A DNA stretch of 64,000 nt. Source: Brucella pseudogrignonensis (GTDB lineage: Bacteria; Pseudomonadota; Alphaproteobacteria; Rhizobiales; Rhizobiaceae). Below the pieces are notes generated by a model. It had not been told where the DNA came from, did not search any database, and worked only from the letters and a program-made list of their open reading frames with translations. The stretch lies in NCBI RefSeq assembly GCF_032190615.1, contig NZ_JAVLAT010000001.1:1248501-1312500 (forward strand), written 5' to 3'. The number at the start of each line of letters is the position of its first letter. Positions within the stretch are counted from its first letter, which is position 1. Below, piece by piece: positions 1-9,459 of this stretch. The position numbers were made by a program, and so were the translations under genes.

Positions 1-155
1 GCGTGCTCAAACAGGCAGTTCCGCACTGGTTCTCGACGCCGCTCTTCCGGCTTCTCGTCAGTGCCTATGAAGATGCAGCGCATCATCATGGCGGGCATGG
101 TGCGCTTTATGTGCGCCTGCGCAAGCAAACGCAAAACGGAGGTCTTCTCCGATGA
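1..155 (+). CDS. Smr-domain protein, C-terminal fragment
   Basis: This is the 3' end of a gene that begins left of the window; the reading frame starts at base 3 and stops at 153-155. The visible tail carries the sequence HHHGGHGALYVRLRK, which resembles the glycine/histidine-rich end of the Smr (small MutS-related) nuclease-like domain. The frame runs in the same direction as the following XRE gene and overlaps its ATG by the ATGA arrangement, so the two are probably co-transcribed and translationally coupled. Only about 50 residues are visible, so the full domain layout cannot be judged. Confidence 0.7.
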   Translation, partial: VLKQAVPHWFSTPLFRLLVSAYEDAAHHHGGHGALYVRLRKQTQNGGLLR

Positions 156-538
156 CTCCATTTGGCAAGCGTTTGCGGGAATTGCGTGACGAACGCAATG
201 TTACCCAGAAAGAAATGGCCGCAGCTTTGCGTGTGTCGCCGGCCTATCTCTCGGCGCTGGAACACGGACGGCGCGGCCAGCCGACATGGGATCTGCTGCA
301 ACGCATCATTACATATTTCAACATTATCTGGGATGAAGCGGAAGAGTTGCAGAACCTCGCTTCCGTGTCGCATCCGCGTGTGGTGATCGACACGTCGGGC
401 CTGTCTCCACAGGCGACAGAACTTGCCAATCTGCTGGCGCGCAACATCCGCATCATAGATCGCGAGACGATAAAGCATCTGAGTGATGAAATCGAAGCGG
501 CGCGTAAGCGCCGCCGTGGCTTAAAGCCTTTAGCCTAA
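152..538 (+). CDS. XRE-family helix-turn-helix transcriptional regulator
   Basis: This 128-residue protein is a small DNA-binding regulator. Residues about 5-65 form a Cro/C1-type helix-turn-helix domain: MTPFGKRLRELRDERNVTQK leads into the recognition region around VSPAYLSALEHGRRGQP. The remaining half is helical and ends in a basic tail (RKRRRG). Its start overlaps the stop of the upstream Smr-domain gene (ATGA), and the SD-like AGGTC/GGAGG upstream supports ATG at 152. The target genes are not evident. The HTH assignment is firm; any specific role would be guesswork. Confidence 0.85.
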   Translation: MTPFGKRLRELRDERNVTQKEMAAALRVSPAYLSALEHGRRGQPTWDLLQRIITYFNIIWDEAEELQNLASVSHPRVVIDTSGLSPQATELANLLARNIRIIDRETIKHLSDEIEAARKRRRGLKPLA

Positions 539-546
539 CGCATATT

Positions 547-1512
547 CTAAAACAGCGCCTTCAATTCATCGAGTTTGGAATTGACCAGCCAGCCGTAATA
601 GTTTTCCTGCGGCATCAAAGGCGCCTGACCCGATGCTTTGCGCTGTGCATTTTCGTTAGCGAGTACGCGGGCGCGGGAATCCGCCCCACCTGTATTATAG
701 AGCGTAGCGGTCAGGCCGGGATTTTTGGAAATATCAAAATCCGCAATCTGGCGATAGGCTGTGATCGACTGTTTCAGCGTGGCTGCAATATATGGCAGCG
801 TCAGATCGGGGTCCATAATAGTTTTATAGACCGTGTTGCCGTTTTCGGCGTCAAGTTTTGGCAGGCCGGAAACGCGATTGACCATATCCGACATCTGCAA
901 TGCAGTGAGGGGGTTCATCTGTCCGAGGCCGAAAGTCTGACCAGCATAAAACGGCTGGAAGAAGACCGCGCTGAAGCGGTTGTTCGGATAGCTTTTACCG
1001 CCGACTGATTTGCCGCGGAACTGCTTGTTCCAGATATTCTCGCGGCAAGCCCATAGCGAATAGCTGTCTTTGAACTTGAGGCATTCGGAAAACTCCGGAC
1101 GCTTTACGAACTGGCCAATGTTCTCGCCATTATAGCCGAAGCTCACGCCCTGGTTCACATAGGACATAGCCTTGACGTAATAGGTCTGTAAACGATCATA
1201 GACATCGACATTATAAGTGTGCTCACCAACAATGGCCCCGACAATATGGATCGGATCAATGCCATAAGCCGAAGCCGTCGATTTGATCTTCGAGCGCAAC
1301 GATGCATCCTTTTTCAGAAGGTTATAAATCTTCTGATATTTCTTTTCATAGGTGGTGCTGAGTTCCTTGGTACGCTTGGCAGAAGCGCCGGGAATGGATG
1401 GCTGTTCAGCATTGCGGTTGCCGGGTGGCACCGAAACGGCAGCATATGCGCTCTGGCAAGAGAAAGCGACGGCAAGGCAGATGCCCGCAATACGGTTCAG
1501 TCGGCTGGTCAT
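547..1512 (-). CDS. DUF1402 family secreted protein
   Basis: A roughly 321-residue protein starting MTSRLNRIAGICLAVAF with a Sec-type signal peptide ending near AYA-AVS, so it is probably periplasmic. The body matches my recollection of DUF1402 proteins of rhizobia and Brucella, and the pattern IDPIHIVGAIVGEHTYN and later GQMNPLTALQ recalls a lytic-transglycosylase-like fold, although catalytic activity is not shown. The frame stays open upstream to 1611, but that extension would cross a strong hairpin-plus-T-tract at 1564-1592, and the signal peptide fits the 1512 start best. Its function is unknown. Confidence 0.75.
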   Translation of the reverse strand: MTSRLNRIAGICLAVAFSCQSAYAAVSVPPGNRNAEQPSIPGASAKRTKELSTTYEKKYQKIYNLLKKDASLRSKIKSTASAYGIDPIHIVGAIVGEHTYNVDVYDRLQTYYVKAMSYVNQGVSFGYNGENIGQFVKRPEFSECLKFKDSYSLWACRENIWNKQFRGKSVGGKSYPNNRFSAVFFQPFYAGQTFGLGQMNPLTALQMSDMVNRVSGLPKLDAENGNTVYKTIMDPDLTLPYIAATLKQSITAYRQIADFDISKNPGLTATLYNTGGADSRARVLANENAQRKASGQAPLMPQENYYGWLVNSKLDELKALF

Positions 1513-1563
1513 TGCGCGGAAAAAGCCCCAAATATGGTAAATCATGCGTAAAAGTTGGCGCAA

Positions 1564-1592
1564 AATAAAAAAAAACCTCGACGAAGTCGAGG
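1564..1592 (-). terminator. Intrinsic terminator just upstream of the DUF1402 gene
   Basis: Read on the minus strand, CCTCGAC-TTC-GTCGAGG is followed by nine T residues, a textbook rho-independent terminator. It lies only about 50 bases before the DUF1402 start codon and points in the same direction, so it either stops readthrough from hslU or acts as an attenuator in the DUF1402 leader. Confidence 0.8.
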
Positions 1593-1612
1593 GTAAAAAG
1601 TGTGCCCACATT

Positions 1613-1928
1613 TATGAGAGCAGGAAGTGTCTTTGATGACACGCTGCACATTTTCTATCGCTTGCGCTGATTTACATAATTCAAAGACATGCTCCAAACC
1701 ACAAAGGGTTCCATGCATAGAACTTACAAATATTTAAGCACTTATCGGCGTCTTGCCCAAATGCCTTGCAATCTAATGCACTTGCTGGTGTTGCATATGC
1801 CAGAGTACTAATTGTTATTATGGATAAAAATTTTATCAGTATACTTCTAATATTCATAAAAAAGCCTCATATTGATTATTAAAAATATATCTAAAATAAA
1901 AATACATAAAATAACAATTTATTGCCCA
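1613..1928. other. AT-rich intergenic stretch without a gene
   Basis: This gap between hslU and the DUF1402 gene is markedly AT-rich, especially 1830-1925, and shows no open frame with coding character. It probably holds the DUF1402 promoter, but I could not pick out a convincing -35/-10 pair. Confidence 0.5.
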
Positions 1929-1964
1929 ATATAACCCGCCTAGACAATACTAGACGGGTTATAT
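1929..1964 (-). terminator. Hairpin following hslU
   Basis: Arms ATAACCCGCCTAG (1931-1943) and CTAGACGGGTTAT (1950-1962) form a stem with one mismatch, extended by two pairs, directly after the hslU stop codon. There is no strong T-run on the minus side, but position and stability suggest the 3' end of the hslVU transcript. Confidence 0.6.
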
Positions 1965-1968
1965 CTTT

Positions 1969-3273
1969 TTACAGAATGAAGCGCGACAGATCTGTGTTTC
2001 GGGCAAGATCGCCGACAGTCTTGCGGACATAATCGCCGTCAACCTTAAAGTCCGAGCCAGCCTTGTCAGGCGCGGTGTAGGAAATATCGTCCAGAACCCG
2101 CTCCATAACTGTCTGCAAGCGGCGCGCGCCGATATTCTCAACTGTCGAATTGAGGTCGACTGCAATATCAGCCAAAGCGTCAATCGCGTCGTCGGTAATA
2201 TCGAGCTTCACCTCTTCCGTCGCCATCAAGGCAATATATTGCTTGATGAGGCTCACTTCGGTTTCCGTCAGAATCCGGCGGAAATCTTCACGCGTCAGAG
2301 CGTTCAATTCCACACGGATCGGCAAACGGCCCTGCAATTCCGGCAGAAGGTCAGACGGCTTTGAAACGTGAAAAGCGCCCGATGCGATGAACAGAATATG
2401 ATCGGTTTTCACCGGGCCATATTTCGTTGCGACGGTGGTGCCTTCAACGAGCGGCAGCAGATCGCGCTGTACGCCTTCGCGTGAGACCCCTGCTCCCATT
2501 CCGCCTTCACGTGCTGCGATCTTGTCGATTTCGTCGAGGAAGACGATACCGTCATTTTCGGTCGAGCGCAGGGCTTCCTGAATGAGCTGGTCCTGATCGA
2601 GCAGTTTGTCGGACTCATCATTGATCAGGATTGCATAGGATTCCTTGACGGTGGTTTTGCGCGTCTTGGTACGCCCGCCCATCGCCTTGCCGAAAATATC
2701 GCCGATATTGATCATGCCGATATTGGCACCTGGCATGCCTGGAATTTCGAAATTCTGACCATTGCCTGTATCGGCAACTTCGATTTCGATTTCCTTGTCG
2801 TCAAGCTCGCCTTCACGCAGCTTCTTGCGGAAACTGTCGCGGGTGGCAGGGCTTGCGGTTTTGCCAACCAGACCGTCAAGCACGCGCTCTTCGGCATTGA
2901 TATGCGCCTTGGCCTTCACATCCTCGCGCTTCTTTTCGCGCACGAGGCCGATTGCCGCTTCAACCAGATCGCGGATGATTTGCTCGACGTCGCGGCCCAC
3001 ATAGCCCACTTCGGTAAACTTGGTGGCTTCCACCTTAATGAATGGCGCACCGGCTAGCTTGGCAAGACGACGGGAGATTTCCGTCTTACCAACGCCGGTC
3101 GGTCCGATCATCAGAATGTTTTTTGGCATCACCTCTTCGCGCATCTGACCTTCCAGCTGCTGGCGGCGCCAGCGATTGCGTAAAGCGATAGCCACGGCGC
3201 GCTTGGCGTCGTTCTGGCCGATGATGAAGCGGTCAAGCTCGGAGACGATTTCGCGGGGAGAAAAATTGCTCAT
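1969..3273 (-). CDS. hslU: HslU, ATPase/unfoldase subunit of the HslVU protease
   Basis: This 434-residue AAA+ ATPase unfolds substrates and feeds them to the HslV peptidase chamber in the cytoplasm. The Walker A motif GPTGVGKT is at residues 57-64 and Walker B is [11 protein letters not shown]; the I-domain inserted between them is present, and the C-terminus ends with the hydrophobic tail (SRFIL) that in the family docks into HslV. I chose [10 protein letters not shown] as the start rather than the open extension to 3294 because family members begin here. The gene follows hslV and a DUF2585 gene on the same strand, so all three are probably one operon. Confidence 0.96.
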   Translation of the reverse strand: MSNFSPREIVSELDRFIIGQNDAKRAVAIALRNRWRRQQLEGQMREEVMPKNILMIGPTGVGKTEISRRLAKLAGAPFIKVEATKFTEVGYVGRDVEQIIRDLVEAAIGLVREKKREDVKAKAHINAEERVLDGLVGKTASPATRDSFRKKLREGELDDKEIEIEVADTGNGQNFEIPGMPGANIGMINIGDIFGKAMGGRTKTRKTTVKESYAILINDESDKLLDQDQLIQEALRSTENDGIVFLDEIDKIAAREGGMGAGVSREGVQRDLLPLVEGTTVATKYGPVKTDHILFIASGAFHVSKPSDLLPELQGRLPIRVELNALTREDFRRILTETEVSLIKQYIALMATEEVKLDITDDAIDALADIAVDLNSTVENIGARRLQTVMERVLDDISYTAPDKAGSDFKVDGDYVRKTVGDLARNTDLSRFIL

Positions 3274-3275
3274 GA

Positions 3276-3860
3276 TTATAACCCGGTTTGCCACTGCCTG
3301 ATGAACTCGAACGGATGCAGCAGCATGATCACGTTGAGCGTAAGATTGTCGCGAATGATGATAAGCGCCAGAATTTCGAAGAACAGCGCGATGGCGACGG
3401 TGATTTTAGTCGGTAGTTTGGCAGCCAGCAGAAAGCCGATCATTGCGAAAACCGTATCGGAAACCGAATTCACGATGCTGTCGCCAAAATAGTCCACGGA
3501 GGAGGTATTGGCGCGATAGCGCTCGATAATGAAGTTCGAGTTTTCGACCAGTTCCCAGACGGCTTCAACGCCAACTGCCATGGCAAGCCGCAGACCCAGC
3601 GGCGCTTTTGGCGCGATGATTGTCAGAAGCCAATAGAACAGAAAGCCATGAATGATGTGCGAGAGCGTATACCAGTCGGATATATGCTGCGAGTTTTCGG
3701 ACATCAGCGAACCGGACCATAATTTTATGGTGCCGCATTCGCATATGGGAATCCGTCCATCGAGATAAAGCCAAAAGGCCTGTATCGCGAGAATGGCAAC
3801 AACAATCAGAGCACCTAAGCCCCAACGCTGTGGTTTAGAGGCTTGCACGGTTGCGGTCAT
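3276..3860 (-). CDS. DUF2585 (UPF0314) family integral membrane protein
   Basis: A 194-residue protein with about five hydrophobic segments: an N-terminal helix ([19 protein letters not shown]), further segments around [29 protein letters not shown] and [11 protein letters not shown], and a C-terminal helix. It resembles the DUF2585/UPF0314 family, whose function is unknown. Conserved-looking polar residues sit inside the membrane regions ([16 protein letters not shown]), hinting at an enzymatic or metal-binding site. The start overlaps the hslV stop by ATGA and the stop lies just before hslU, so it sits inside the hslVU operon. Confidence 0.8.
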   Translation of the reverse strand: MTATVQASKPQRWGLGALIVVAILAIQAFWLYLDGRIPICECGTIKLWSGSLMSENSQHISDWYTLSHIIHGFLFYWLLTIIAPKAPLGLRLAMAVGVEAVWELVENSNFIIERYRANTSSVDYFGDSIVNSVSDTVFAMIGFLLAAKLPTKITVAIALFFEILALIIIRDNLTLNVIMLLHPFEFIRQWQTGL

Positions 3861-4411
3861 TCGGCGTTGAGGCTTTCAACCAGAATGCTGTGATTGGTGT
3901 AGATGCAAATGTCGGCTGCAATGCCCATCGCCTTGCGGGCAATTTCCTCGGCATCCAGATCGGTGTCGACCAGAGCACGCGCTGCCGCCAGCGCATAATT
4001 GCCGCCCGATCCGATGGCCATGACGCCATGCTCCGGTTCAAGCACGTCGCCGGTTCCGGTCAGTGCCAGCGTCACCTTGCTGTCGGCAACAAGCATCATG
4101 GCTTCGAGTTTGCGCAAATAGCGGTCGGTGCGCCAGTCTTTTGCGAGCTCGACGGAAGCCCGCATGAGCTGATCGGGATATTGTTCAAGCTTGGCTTCAA
4201 GGCGCTCTAGCAGCGTGAAGGCGTCAGCGGTGGCACCGGCAAATCCGGCAATCACGTTACCCTTGCCAATGCGGCGCACTTTTCGCGCATTGCCCTTCAT
4301 CACGGTGTTGCCGAGCGAGACCTGCCCGTCACCGGCGATAACAACCTTGTTACCCTTGCGAACGGTAACGATGGTCGTGCCGTAAATTGTCGTGGGATTG
4401 TGTTCGATCAT
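3857..4411 (-). CDS. hslV: HslV, peptidase subunit of the HslVU protease
   Basis: This 184-residue protein is the proteasome-like threonine peptidase partner of HslU. The N-terminus reads [20 protein letters not shown]; by family knowledge the mature enzyme begins at the TTIVTVR threonine (Thr12), so an 11-residue propeptide is removed. The downstream AGDGQVSLG and FAGATADAF motifs are typical. It is the first gene of the hslV-DUF2585-hslU set and overlaps the DUF2585 start by four bases. A good SD-like sequence (GGAGTGATCC) precedes the ATG. Confidence 0.96.
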   Translation of the reverse strand: MIEHNPTTIYGTTIVTVRKGNKVVIAGDGQVSLGNTVMKGNARKVRRIGKGNVIAGFAGATADAFTLLERLEAKLEQYPDQLMRASVELAKDWRTDRYLRKLEAMMLVADSKVTLALTGTGDVLEPEHGVMAIGSGGNYALAAARALVDTDLDAEEIARKAMGIAADICIYTNHSILVESLNAE

Positions 4412-4652
4412 GGATCACTCCTTTGGCGGCTTACAGGTTTCCATGTGGCAAACGCATAAGCCCCTGATATGGGCGAAGCCCCTACTCTGCTCTTTCAAGA
4501 GCTAACTGAATCGGGTTTCGTTGTGAATATTTAAGAACCATCTGCCAAAATGCAAATGGGACCAAACCAGAATATTGGCGCAGGCGCTAAAAGCATTGGC
4601 AAAACCGGCCAGCTGTTCTAGAACGCGAAAAGATTTTAACTGAGGAAATGCA

Positions 4653-5261
4653 ATGACGGCTGAAAGCGCCCGCAAAGCAAGTATCGAACGTTCAACCAAG
4701 GAAACGAGCATCGCCGTTTCTGTCGATCTGGACGGCAACGGCAAGTTTGACATTACAACTGGTGTCGGCTTCTTCGATCATATGCTGGAGCAGCTTTCCC
4801 GACATTCGCTCATCGACATGCGCGTGATGGCCAAGGGCGATCTGCATATCGATGATCACCACACAGTCGAAGATACCGGCATTGCGCTCGGTCAGGCTGT
4901 GGCTAAAGCCCTTGGCGAGCGTCGCGGCATCGTGCGTTATGCATCGATGGATCTCGCCATGGACGACACGCTGACCGGCGCAGCCGTCGATGTTTCGGGC
5001 CGTGCATTTCTGGTCTGGAACGTGAATTTCACCACGGCCAAGATCGGCACATTCGACACCGAGCTGGTGCGCGAGTTCTTCCAGGCTTTTGCGATGAATG
5101 CAGGCATTACGCTGCATATCAACAATCATTATGGTGCCAACAATCACCATATTGCAGAGTCGATCTTCAAGGCCGTGGCCCGGGTTTTACGCACAGCGCT
5201 CGAAACCGATCCGCGTCAGAAGGATGCAATTCCATCGACCAAGGGGTCGCTGAAGGGATAA
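4653..5261 (+). CDS. hisB: Imidazoleglycerol-phosphate dehydratase
   Basis: HisB converts imidazole glycerol phosphate to imidazole acetol phosphate, step six of histidine synthesis. At 202 residues it is the monofunctional form without the histidinol-phosphatase domain. Two metal-binding histidine clusters are visible (DDHHTVED and NNHHIAES), together with the N-terminal [11 protein letters not shown]. It opens a rightward his operon that continues with a DUF2628 gene, hisH, hisA, hisF and hisE. A GAGGAA sequence before the ATG supports the start. Other his genes (such as hisG, D, C, I) are not in the window. Confidence 0.97.
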   Translation: MTAESARKASIERSTKETSIAVSVDLDGNGKFDITTGVGFFDHMLEQLSRHSLIDMRVMAKGDLHIDDHHTVEDTGIALGQAVAKALGERRGIVRYASMDLAMDDTLTGAAVDVSGRAFLVWNVNFTTAKIGTFDTELVREFFQAFAMNAGITLHINNHYGANNHHIAESIFKAVARVLRTALETDPRQKDAIPSTKGSLKG

Positions 5262-5265
5262 GCAA

Positions 5266-5742
5266 ATGGCGCAATTCGTCGTGTTGGAGAAAGAAGGCGC
5301 GAACAGTGCTGAAAACTCTGTCTTCGTGCGCGACGGATTCTACACATTGGCGCTGATCCTGCCGGTCGTCTGGCTGTTATCGCAGCGGCTGTGGTTTGAA
5401 GCGATCGCCGCTCTTGGCGTAACAATCCTGCTGGGAGTGGCAGGTTCTGCGTTTGGTATCTCGAATGCGGTTCCGCTGATCACTTTGTTGTTTTCGCTGT
5501 TTGTGGCGCTGGAAGGCGCCAACTGGAAGATCGCCAAACTCAAACGTCAGGGTTTCGTTGAAAAAGCCATTATCGATGCTTCCGATCTGGAAGAAGCAGA
5601 GATGCGCTATTTCTATTCTAGCGAAGATGAAGCGGCCCCTGTTGAAGCCTCAGCACCCGAATGGGCTCAGCAGCCCCCTCGTCCCACATATTCCTCATTT
5701 GGCTCGACGATCGGATTTGTCGGTCATCGCGGAGAAAACTGA
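5266..5742 (+). CDS. DUF2628 family membrane protein in the his operon
   Basis: A 158-residue protein with two or three hydrophobic segments between residues about 25 and 85, preceded by the short charged start [13 protein letters not shown] and followed by an acidic, proline-rich cytoplasmic-looking tail ([19 protein letters not shown]). The layout and the FVRDGFY motif before the first helix resemble DUF2628. It lies four bases after hisB and two bases before hisH, so it is surely co-transcribed with the his genes, but nothing in the sequence ties it to histidine chemistry. Its function is unknown. Confidence 0.8.
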   Translation: MAQFVVLEKEGANSAENSVFVRDGFYTLALILPVVWLLSQRLWFEAIAALGVTILLGVAGSAFGISNAVPLITLLFSLFVALEGANWKIAKLKRQGFVEKAIIDASDLEEAEMRYFYSSEDEAAPVEASAPEWAQQPPRPTYSSFGSTIGFVGHRGEN

Positions 5743-5744
5743 AA

Positions 5745-6395
5745 ATGCGTGTTGCAATTATCGACTATGGTTCCGGCAATCTTCGCTCGGCCACCAAGGC
5801 CTTTGAGCGTGCCGCCCATGAGAGCGGTGTGAAAGCGGAAATCGAACTGACAGCAGATGCGGATCGCGTGGCAAGCGCCGATCGCATCGTTCTGCCGGGC
5901 GTTGGTGCTTATGCCGATTGCCGTCGCGGCCTCCATGCCGTGCCGGGCATGGTTGAAGCACTGGAAGATGTGGTTCTGAAAAAGGCGCATCCTTTCCTCG
6001 GCATCTGCGTGGGCATGCAGTTGATGTCAGAGCGGGGCCTTGAAAAAGAAGTCACGACAGGTCTCGGCTGGATCGCGGGCGATGTGCGTGAAATGACGCC
6101 GACCGATCCGACGCTCAAGATTCCGCAGATCGGCTGGAACAGGATTCACGTGAAACATTCGCATCCGGTGTTCGACGGTATCGCCACCGGCGAGAACGGC
6201 TTGCATGCCTATTTCGTGCATTCCTACATGTTTGACGCGAAGAACAAAGCCGACGTGCTGGCCGTCACCGACTATGGTGGCGATGTCACCGCAACGGTTG
6301 GGCGCGACAACATGATCGGCACGCAATTCCATCCTGAAAAGAGCCAGCTGCTTGGCCTTTCGCTTATTGCCAATTTCCTGAAATGGAAGCCTTGA
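5745..6395 (+). CDS. hisH: Imidazole glycerol phosphate synthase, glutaminase subunit
   Basis: HisH releases ammonia from glutamine and passes it to HisF, which makes imidazole glycerol phosphate and AICAR. The class I amidotransferase nucleophile is Cys88 in GICVGMQLM, and the His-x-Glu pair is in [10 protein letters not shown] near the C-terminus. The start [12 protein letters not shown] is used because it is the family N-terminus; the open frame further upstream overlaps the DUF2628 gene. It is 216 residues long, the usual length. Confidence 0.96.
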   Translation: MRVAIIDYGSGNLRSATKAFERAAHESGVKAEIELTADADRVASADRIVLPGVGAYADCRRGLHAVPGMVEALEDVVLKKAHPFLGICVGMQLMSERGLEKEVTTGLGWIAGDVREMTPTDPTLKIPQIGWNRIHVKHSHPVFDGIATGENGLHAYFVHSYMFDAKNKADVLAVTDYGGDVTATVGRDNMIGTQFHPEKSQLLGLSLIANFLKWKP

Positions 6396-6399
6396 AACT

Positions 6400-7131
6400 A
6401 TGATCCTTTTTCCCGCCATCGATTTGAAAGACGGTCAATGCGTGCGCCTCAAGCTTGGCGACATGGATCAGGCGACCGTTTACAATGAAGACCCTGCAGC
6501 GCAGGCCAAAGCTTTTGAGGATCAGGGCTTTGAATGGCTGCATGTGGTCGATCTCAACGGTGCCTTTGCTGGCGAAAGCGTCAACGGCAAGGCAGTTGAA
6601 GAGATCCTGAAAGCCACCAAGAACCCGGTTCAGCTTGGCGGCGGTATTCGCACCCTCGCCCATATCGAAAGCTGGCTTTCCAAGGGTCTGCGCCGCGTGA
6701 TCTTGGGTACGGTTGCTGTACGTGATCCGGCGCGGGTGATCGAAGCGTGTAAGGAGTTTCCGGGACAGGTTGCAGTCGGCATTGATGCTAAGGGCGGCTA
6801 TGTTGCCGTTGAAGGCTGGGCCGAGGCTTCCGAGCTTGGCGTGGTGGAACTCGCGAAAAAGTTTGAAGGTGCGGGCGTGGCCGCCATTATCTATACCGAC
6901 ATCGACCGCGACGGCGTGCTGGCTGGCATTAACTGGGATTCCACACTTGGCCTCGCCGACAGCGTTTCCATTCCGGTAATCGCGTCGGGCGGCCTCGCTT
7001 CGATGGATGATATTAAGCGCCTCGCCGCTCCCGATGCCCGCAAACTGGAAGGTGCGATTTCTGGCCGTGCGCTTTATGACGGTCGCATCGATCCGGCCGA
7101 AGCATTATCCCTTTTGAGGGCCGCATCATGA
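6400..7131 (+). CDS. hisA: Phosphoribosylformimino-5-aminoimidazole carboxamide ribotide isomerase
   Basis: HisA isomerises ProFAR to PRFAR, the substrate of HisF. The 243-residue protein is a (beta/alpha)8 barrel with the catalytic aspartate in [12 protein letters not shown] (Asp8) and the second half-barrel aspartate in YTDIDRDG. The phosphate-binding motifs GGGIRT and ASGG are both visible. It starts four bases after the hisH stop and overlaps the hisF start by ATGA. Confidence 0.97.
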   Translation: MILFPAIDLKDGQCVRLKLGDMDQATVYNEDPAAQAKAFEDQGFEWLHVVDLNGAFAGESVNGKAVEEILKATKNPVQLGGGIRTLAHIESWLSKGLRRVILGTVAVRDPARVIEACKEFPGQVAVGIDAKGGYVAVEGWAEASELGVVELAKKFEGAGVAAIIYTDIDRDGVLAGINWDSTLGLADSVSIPVIASGGLASMDDIKRLAAPDARKLEGAISGRALYDGRIDPAEALSLLRAAS

Positions 7132-7913
7132 CACTTAAAGCACGTGTAATTCCCTGCCTTGACGTTAAGGATGGCCGTGTCGTCAAGGGCGTCAACTTCG
7201 TCGATCTGATTGATGCCGGTGATCCGGTTGAAGCCGCGCGTGCCTATGATGCGGCGGGTGCCGACGAATTGTGCTTCCTCGACATCACGGCGTCTTCGGA
7301 CAATCGCGAGACAATTTTCGATGTCATCGCCCGTACAGCGGAACAGTGTTTCATGCCGCTGACTGTTGGCGGTGGCGTGCGTCAGGTCGCTGATATTCGC
7401 AAGCTGTTGCTCGCCGGGGCCGACAAGGTTTCGATCAACACGGCTGCGGTGAAGAACCCGGAATTTGTTGCGGAAGCCGCCGACAAGTTTGGTGATCAGT
7501 GCATCGTTGTGGCCATCGACGCCAAGAAGGTTTCGGGAGCTGGCGAGAGCGACCGCTGGGAAATCTTTACCCATGGTGGACGCCAGACGACTGGCATTGA
7601 TGCAGTCGAATTTGCGCAGAAGGTGGTGAGCCTTGGTGCGGGTGAAATCCTGCTGACCTCGATGGATCGTGATGGCACCAAGGCTGGCTATGATGTGGCC
7701 CTGACGCGCGCTGTTGCTGACAGCGTGCGCGTTCCGGTGATCGCGTCGGGCGGCGTTGGCAATCTCGATCACATGGTTGATGGCATCCGCGAAGGTCATG
7801 CGACGGCAGTTCTTGCAGCATCCATCTTCCACTTTGGCACTTATACGATTGGCGAAGCCAAGCGCTATATGGCCGAGGCTGGCATCCCTATGCGGCTGGA
7901 TCCGGTCAGCTAA
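7128..7913 (+). CDS. hisF: Imidazole glycerol phosphate synthase, cyclase subunit
   Basis: HisF uses ammonia from HisH to close the imidazole ring, giving imidazole glycerol phosphate and AICAR. This 261-residue barrel is homologous to HisA. Catalytic aspartates are in [15 protein letters not shown] (Asp12) and [15 protein letters not shown], and the phosphate motifs GGGVRQ and ASGGVGN are present. The ATG overlaps the hisA stop, giving translational coupling. Confidence 0.97.
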   Translation: MTLKARVIPCLDVKDGRVVKGVNFVDLIDAGDPVEAARAYDAAGADELCFLDITASSDNRETIFDVIARTAEQCFMPLTVGGGVRQVADIRKLLLAGADKVSINTAAVKNPEFVAEAADKFGDQCIVVAIDAKKVSGAGESDRWEIFTHGGRQTTGIDAVEFAQKVVSLGAGEILLTSMDRDGTKAGYDVALTRAVADSVRVPVIASGGVGNLDHMVDGIREGHATAVLAASIFHFGTYTIGEAKRYMAEAGIPMRLDPVS

Positions 7914-7936
7914 TTATAAAATCCGAAGGAAGTTCG

Positions 7937-8260
7937 ATGGCTGAGTTCACCCTTTCCGATCTTGAACGCATTGTTGCGGAACGTGCGACTTCGACGGATG
8001 GATCGTCCTACACGGCGAGTCTCTTTGCCAAGGGGCAGACACGCGCTGCCAAGAAGCTTGGTGAAGAAGCCGTGGAAACGGTGATTGCCGCAGTCAGTGG
8101 CGATCGCGCGGAAGTGGTCACAGAAAGCGCTGATCTGCTTTATCATCTGCTGGTGGTTTTGAAGATTGCAGACGTGCCGCTTGAAGACGTTCTTGCAGAG
8201 TTGCAACGCCGCACGGCGCAGAGCGGCCTTGAGGAAAAGGCCGGGCGACCAAAGGCATAA
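7937..8260 (+). CDS. hisE: Phosphoribosyl-ATP pyrophosphatase
   Basis: HisE hydrolyses phosphoribosyl-ATP to phosphoribosyl-AMP, the second histidine step. The 107-residue protein carries the all-alpha NTP-pyrophosphohydrolase motif [14 protein letters not shown] followed by [13 protein letters not shown], with the metal-binding E-E-x-x-E and E-x-x-D pattern. It is a separate HisE, so HisI (the cyclohydrolase) must be encoded elsewhere. An AAGGAAG site precedes the ATG. Confidence 0.95.
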   Translation: MAEFTLSDLERIVAERATSTDGSSYTASLFAKGQTRAAKKLGEEAVETVIAAVSGDRAEVVTESADLLYHLLVVLKIADVPLEDVLAELQRRTAQSGLEEKAGRPKA

Positions 8261-8314
8261 ATGCAAACGAAACAGGATATACGTGAATTGGCGTTGAGGG
8301 AGAGCAGCGACAAT

Positions 8315-9283
8315 ATGTGGGAAAAAGTGGACCAGTTAACGCCGTCGCGTTACTCGCCTTACCGTTTCTTTTCGGCGGAAGAGTGGGCAGGCTTTCGCGC
8401 CGACACCCCCCTCACCCTCACCTACGAAGAAGTCAAACGGCTGCGCTCACTGGGCGATCCGATTGATCTGGATGAAGTGCGGCGCATTTATCTGTCGCTG
8501 TCCCGCCTGCTCTATGCGCATGTGGAGGCGAGCCAGCTTCTTTTCCGCCAGCGCCAGCAGTTTCTCAATATGGAAGAGAGCTTCAAGACACCTTTCATAA
8601 TTGGTATTGCAGGCTCGGTTGCGGTTGGCAAATCCACCACTGCGCGTATTCTGAAGGAACTGCTTGCCCGCTGGCCGTCAAGCCCGAAGGTCGATCTGGT
8701 GACAACGGATGGCTTCCTCTACCCCAACGCGGTTCTGCGTGATCAGAACATGATGGAGCGCAAGGGCTTTCCCGAAAGCTATGATGTGGGCGCGGTCTTG
8801 CGTTTTCTGTCAGCGATCAAGGCAGGCATGAGCCATGTGCGTGCACCGCTCTATTCGCATTTAAGCTATGACGTGCTGCCGGGCGAATATCAGATTGTCG
8901 ATAAGCCCGACATTCTGATCTTTGAGGGCATCAATGTGCTTCAGGTCCGAGATCTGCCAGAAGACGGCAAGATGGTGCCTTTCGTATCCGACTTCTTCGA
9001 CTTCTCGATTTACATCGATGCAGAGCCCGAGCTGATTCACAAATGGTATATTGATCGCTTCATGCGGCTTCGTGAAACCGCTTTCGTTAATCCGCAATCC
9101 TTCTTCCATCGCTATTCGCAACTTTCAGAAGATGCGGCCCGTTCGATCGGTGAAGGCCTGTGGCACAACATCAACATGAAGAACCTGCTTGAAAACATTC
9201 TTCCCACCCGCCCTCGTGCCGATATTATCCTGCGAAAAGGCAGTGATCATCTGATCGAGGAAGTGGCACTGCGGAAAATTTAA
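8315..9283 (+). CDS. coaA: Pantothenate kinase, type I
   Basis: CoaA phosphorylates pantothenate, the first and regulated step of coenzyme A synthesis. The P-loop GSVAVGKS is at residues 100-107, and YSHLSYDV and the FEGINVLQ segment match the bacterial type I (PRK-like) family. From [18 protein letters not shown] the protein is 322 residues, the usual family length. An in-frame ATG at 8261, abutting the hisE stop, would add 18 residues; I prefer 8315 from my recollection of family N-termini. Its link to the his operon is positional. Confidence 0.94.
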   Translation: MWEKVDQLTPSRYSPYRFFSAEEWAGFRADTPLTLTYEEVKRLRSLGDPIDLDEVRRIYLSLSRLLYAHVEASQLLFRQRQQFLNMEESFKTPFIIGIAGSVAVGKSTTARILKELLARWPSSPKVDLVTTDGFLYPNAVLRDQNMMERKGFPESYDVGAVLRFLSAIKAGMSHVRAPLYSHLSYDVLPGEYQIVDKPDILIFEGINVLQVRDLPEDGKMVPFVSDFFDFSIYIDAEPELIHKWYIDRFMRLRETAFVNPQSFFHRYSQLSEDAARSIGEGLWHNINMKNLLENILPTRPRADIILRKGSDHLIEEVALRKI

Positions 9284-9378
9284 AGCGCATCCCGAAAAGT
9301 GTGAAACGATTTTCGGCACAAGATACGCTTAAAAAACAAAGAGATAGAGCATTTCTAATGATTCAATATAAACGCTCT
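9284..9378 (+). repeat. Dispersed palindromic intergenic repeat, copy A
   Basis: The unit begins right after the coaA stop with AGCGCATCCCGAAAAGTG and a GATTTTCGGCACAAGAT segment, then a GATAGAGCATTTC box and closing AACGCTCT. The same layout recurs at 15846-15946, 43832-43890 and 44354-44460, so this is a repeat family. It can fold as two hairpins. Confidence 0.75.
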
Positions 9379-9407
9379 AAAGATACGACAGCAGCCATTA
9401 TACGTAA

Positions 9408-9432
9408 AATGGCGGCCCTTAGAGCCGCCATT
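9408..9432 (-). terminator. Terminator after fabI
   Basis: AATGGCGGC (9408-9416) and GCCGCCATT (9424-9432) form a perfect nine-pair stem with a seven-base loop. On the minus strand the stem ends in TTTTACG, and it lies 28 bases past the fabI stop, so it probably ends the fab transcript. Confidence 0.7.
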
Positions 9433-9459
9433 CAAACCAGATAAAAGACGATGTACGAC

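Noticed and set aside
7074..7832. 252-codon minus-strand frame opposite hisF
   Set aside because: Antisense shadow of hisF with no motif.
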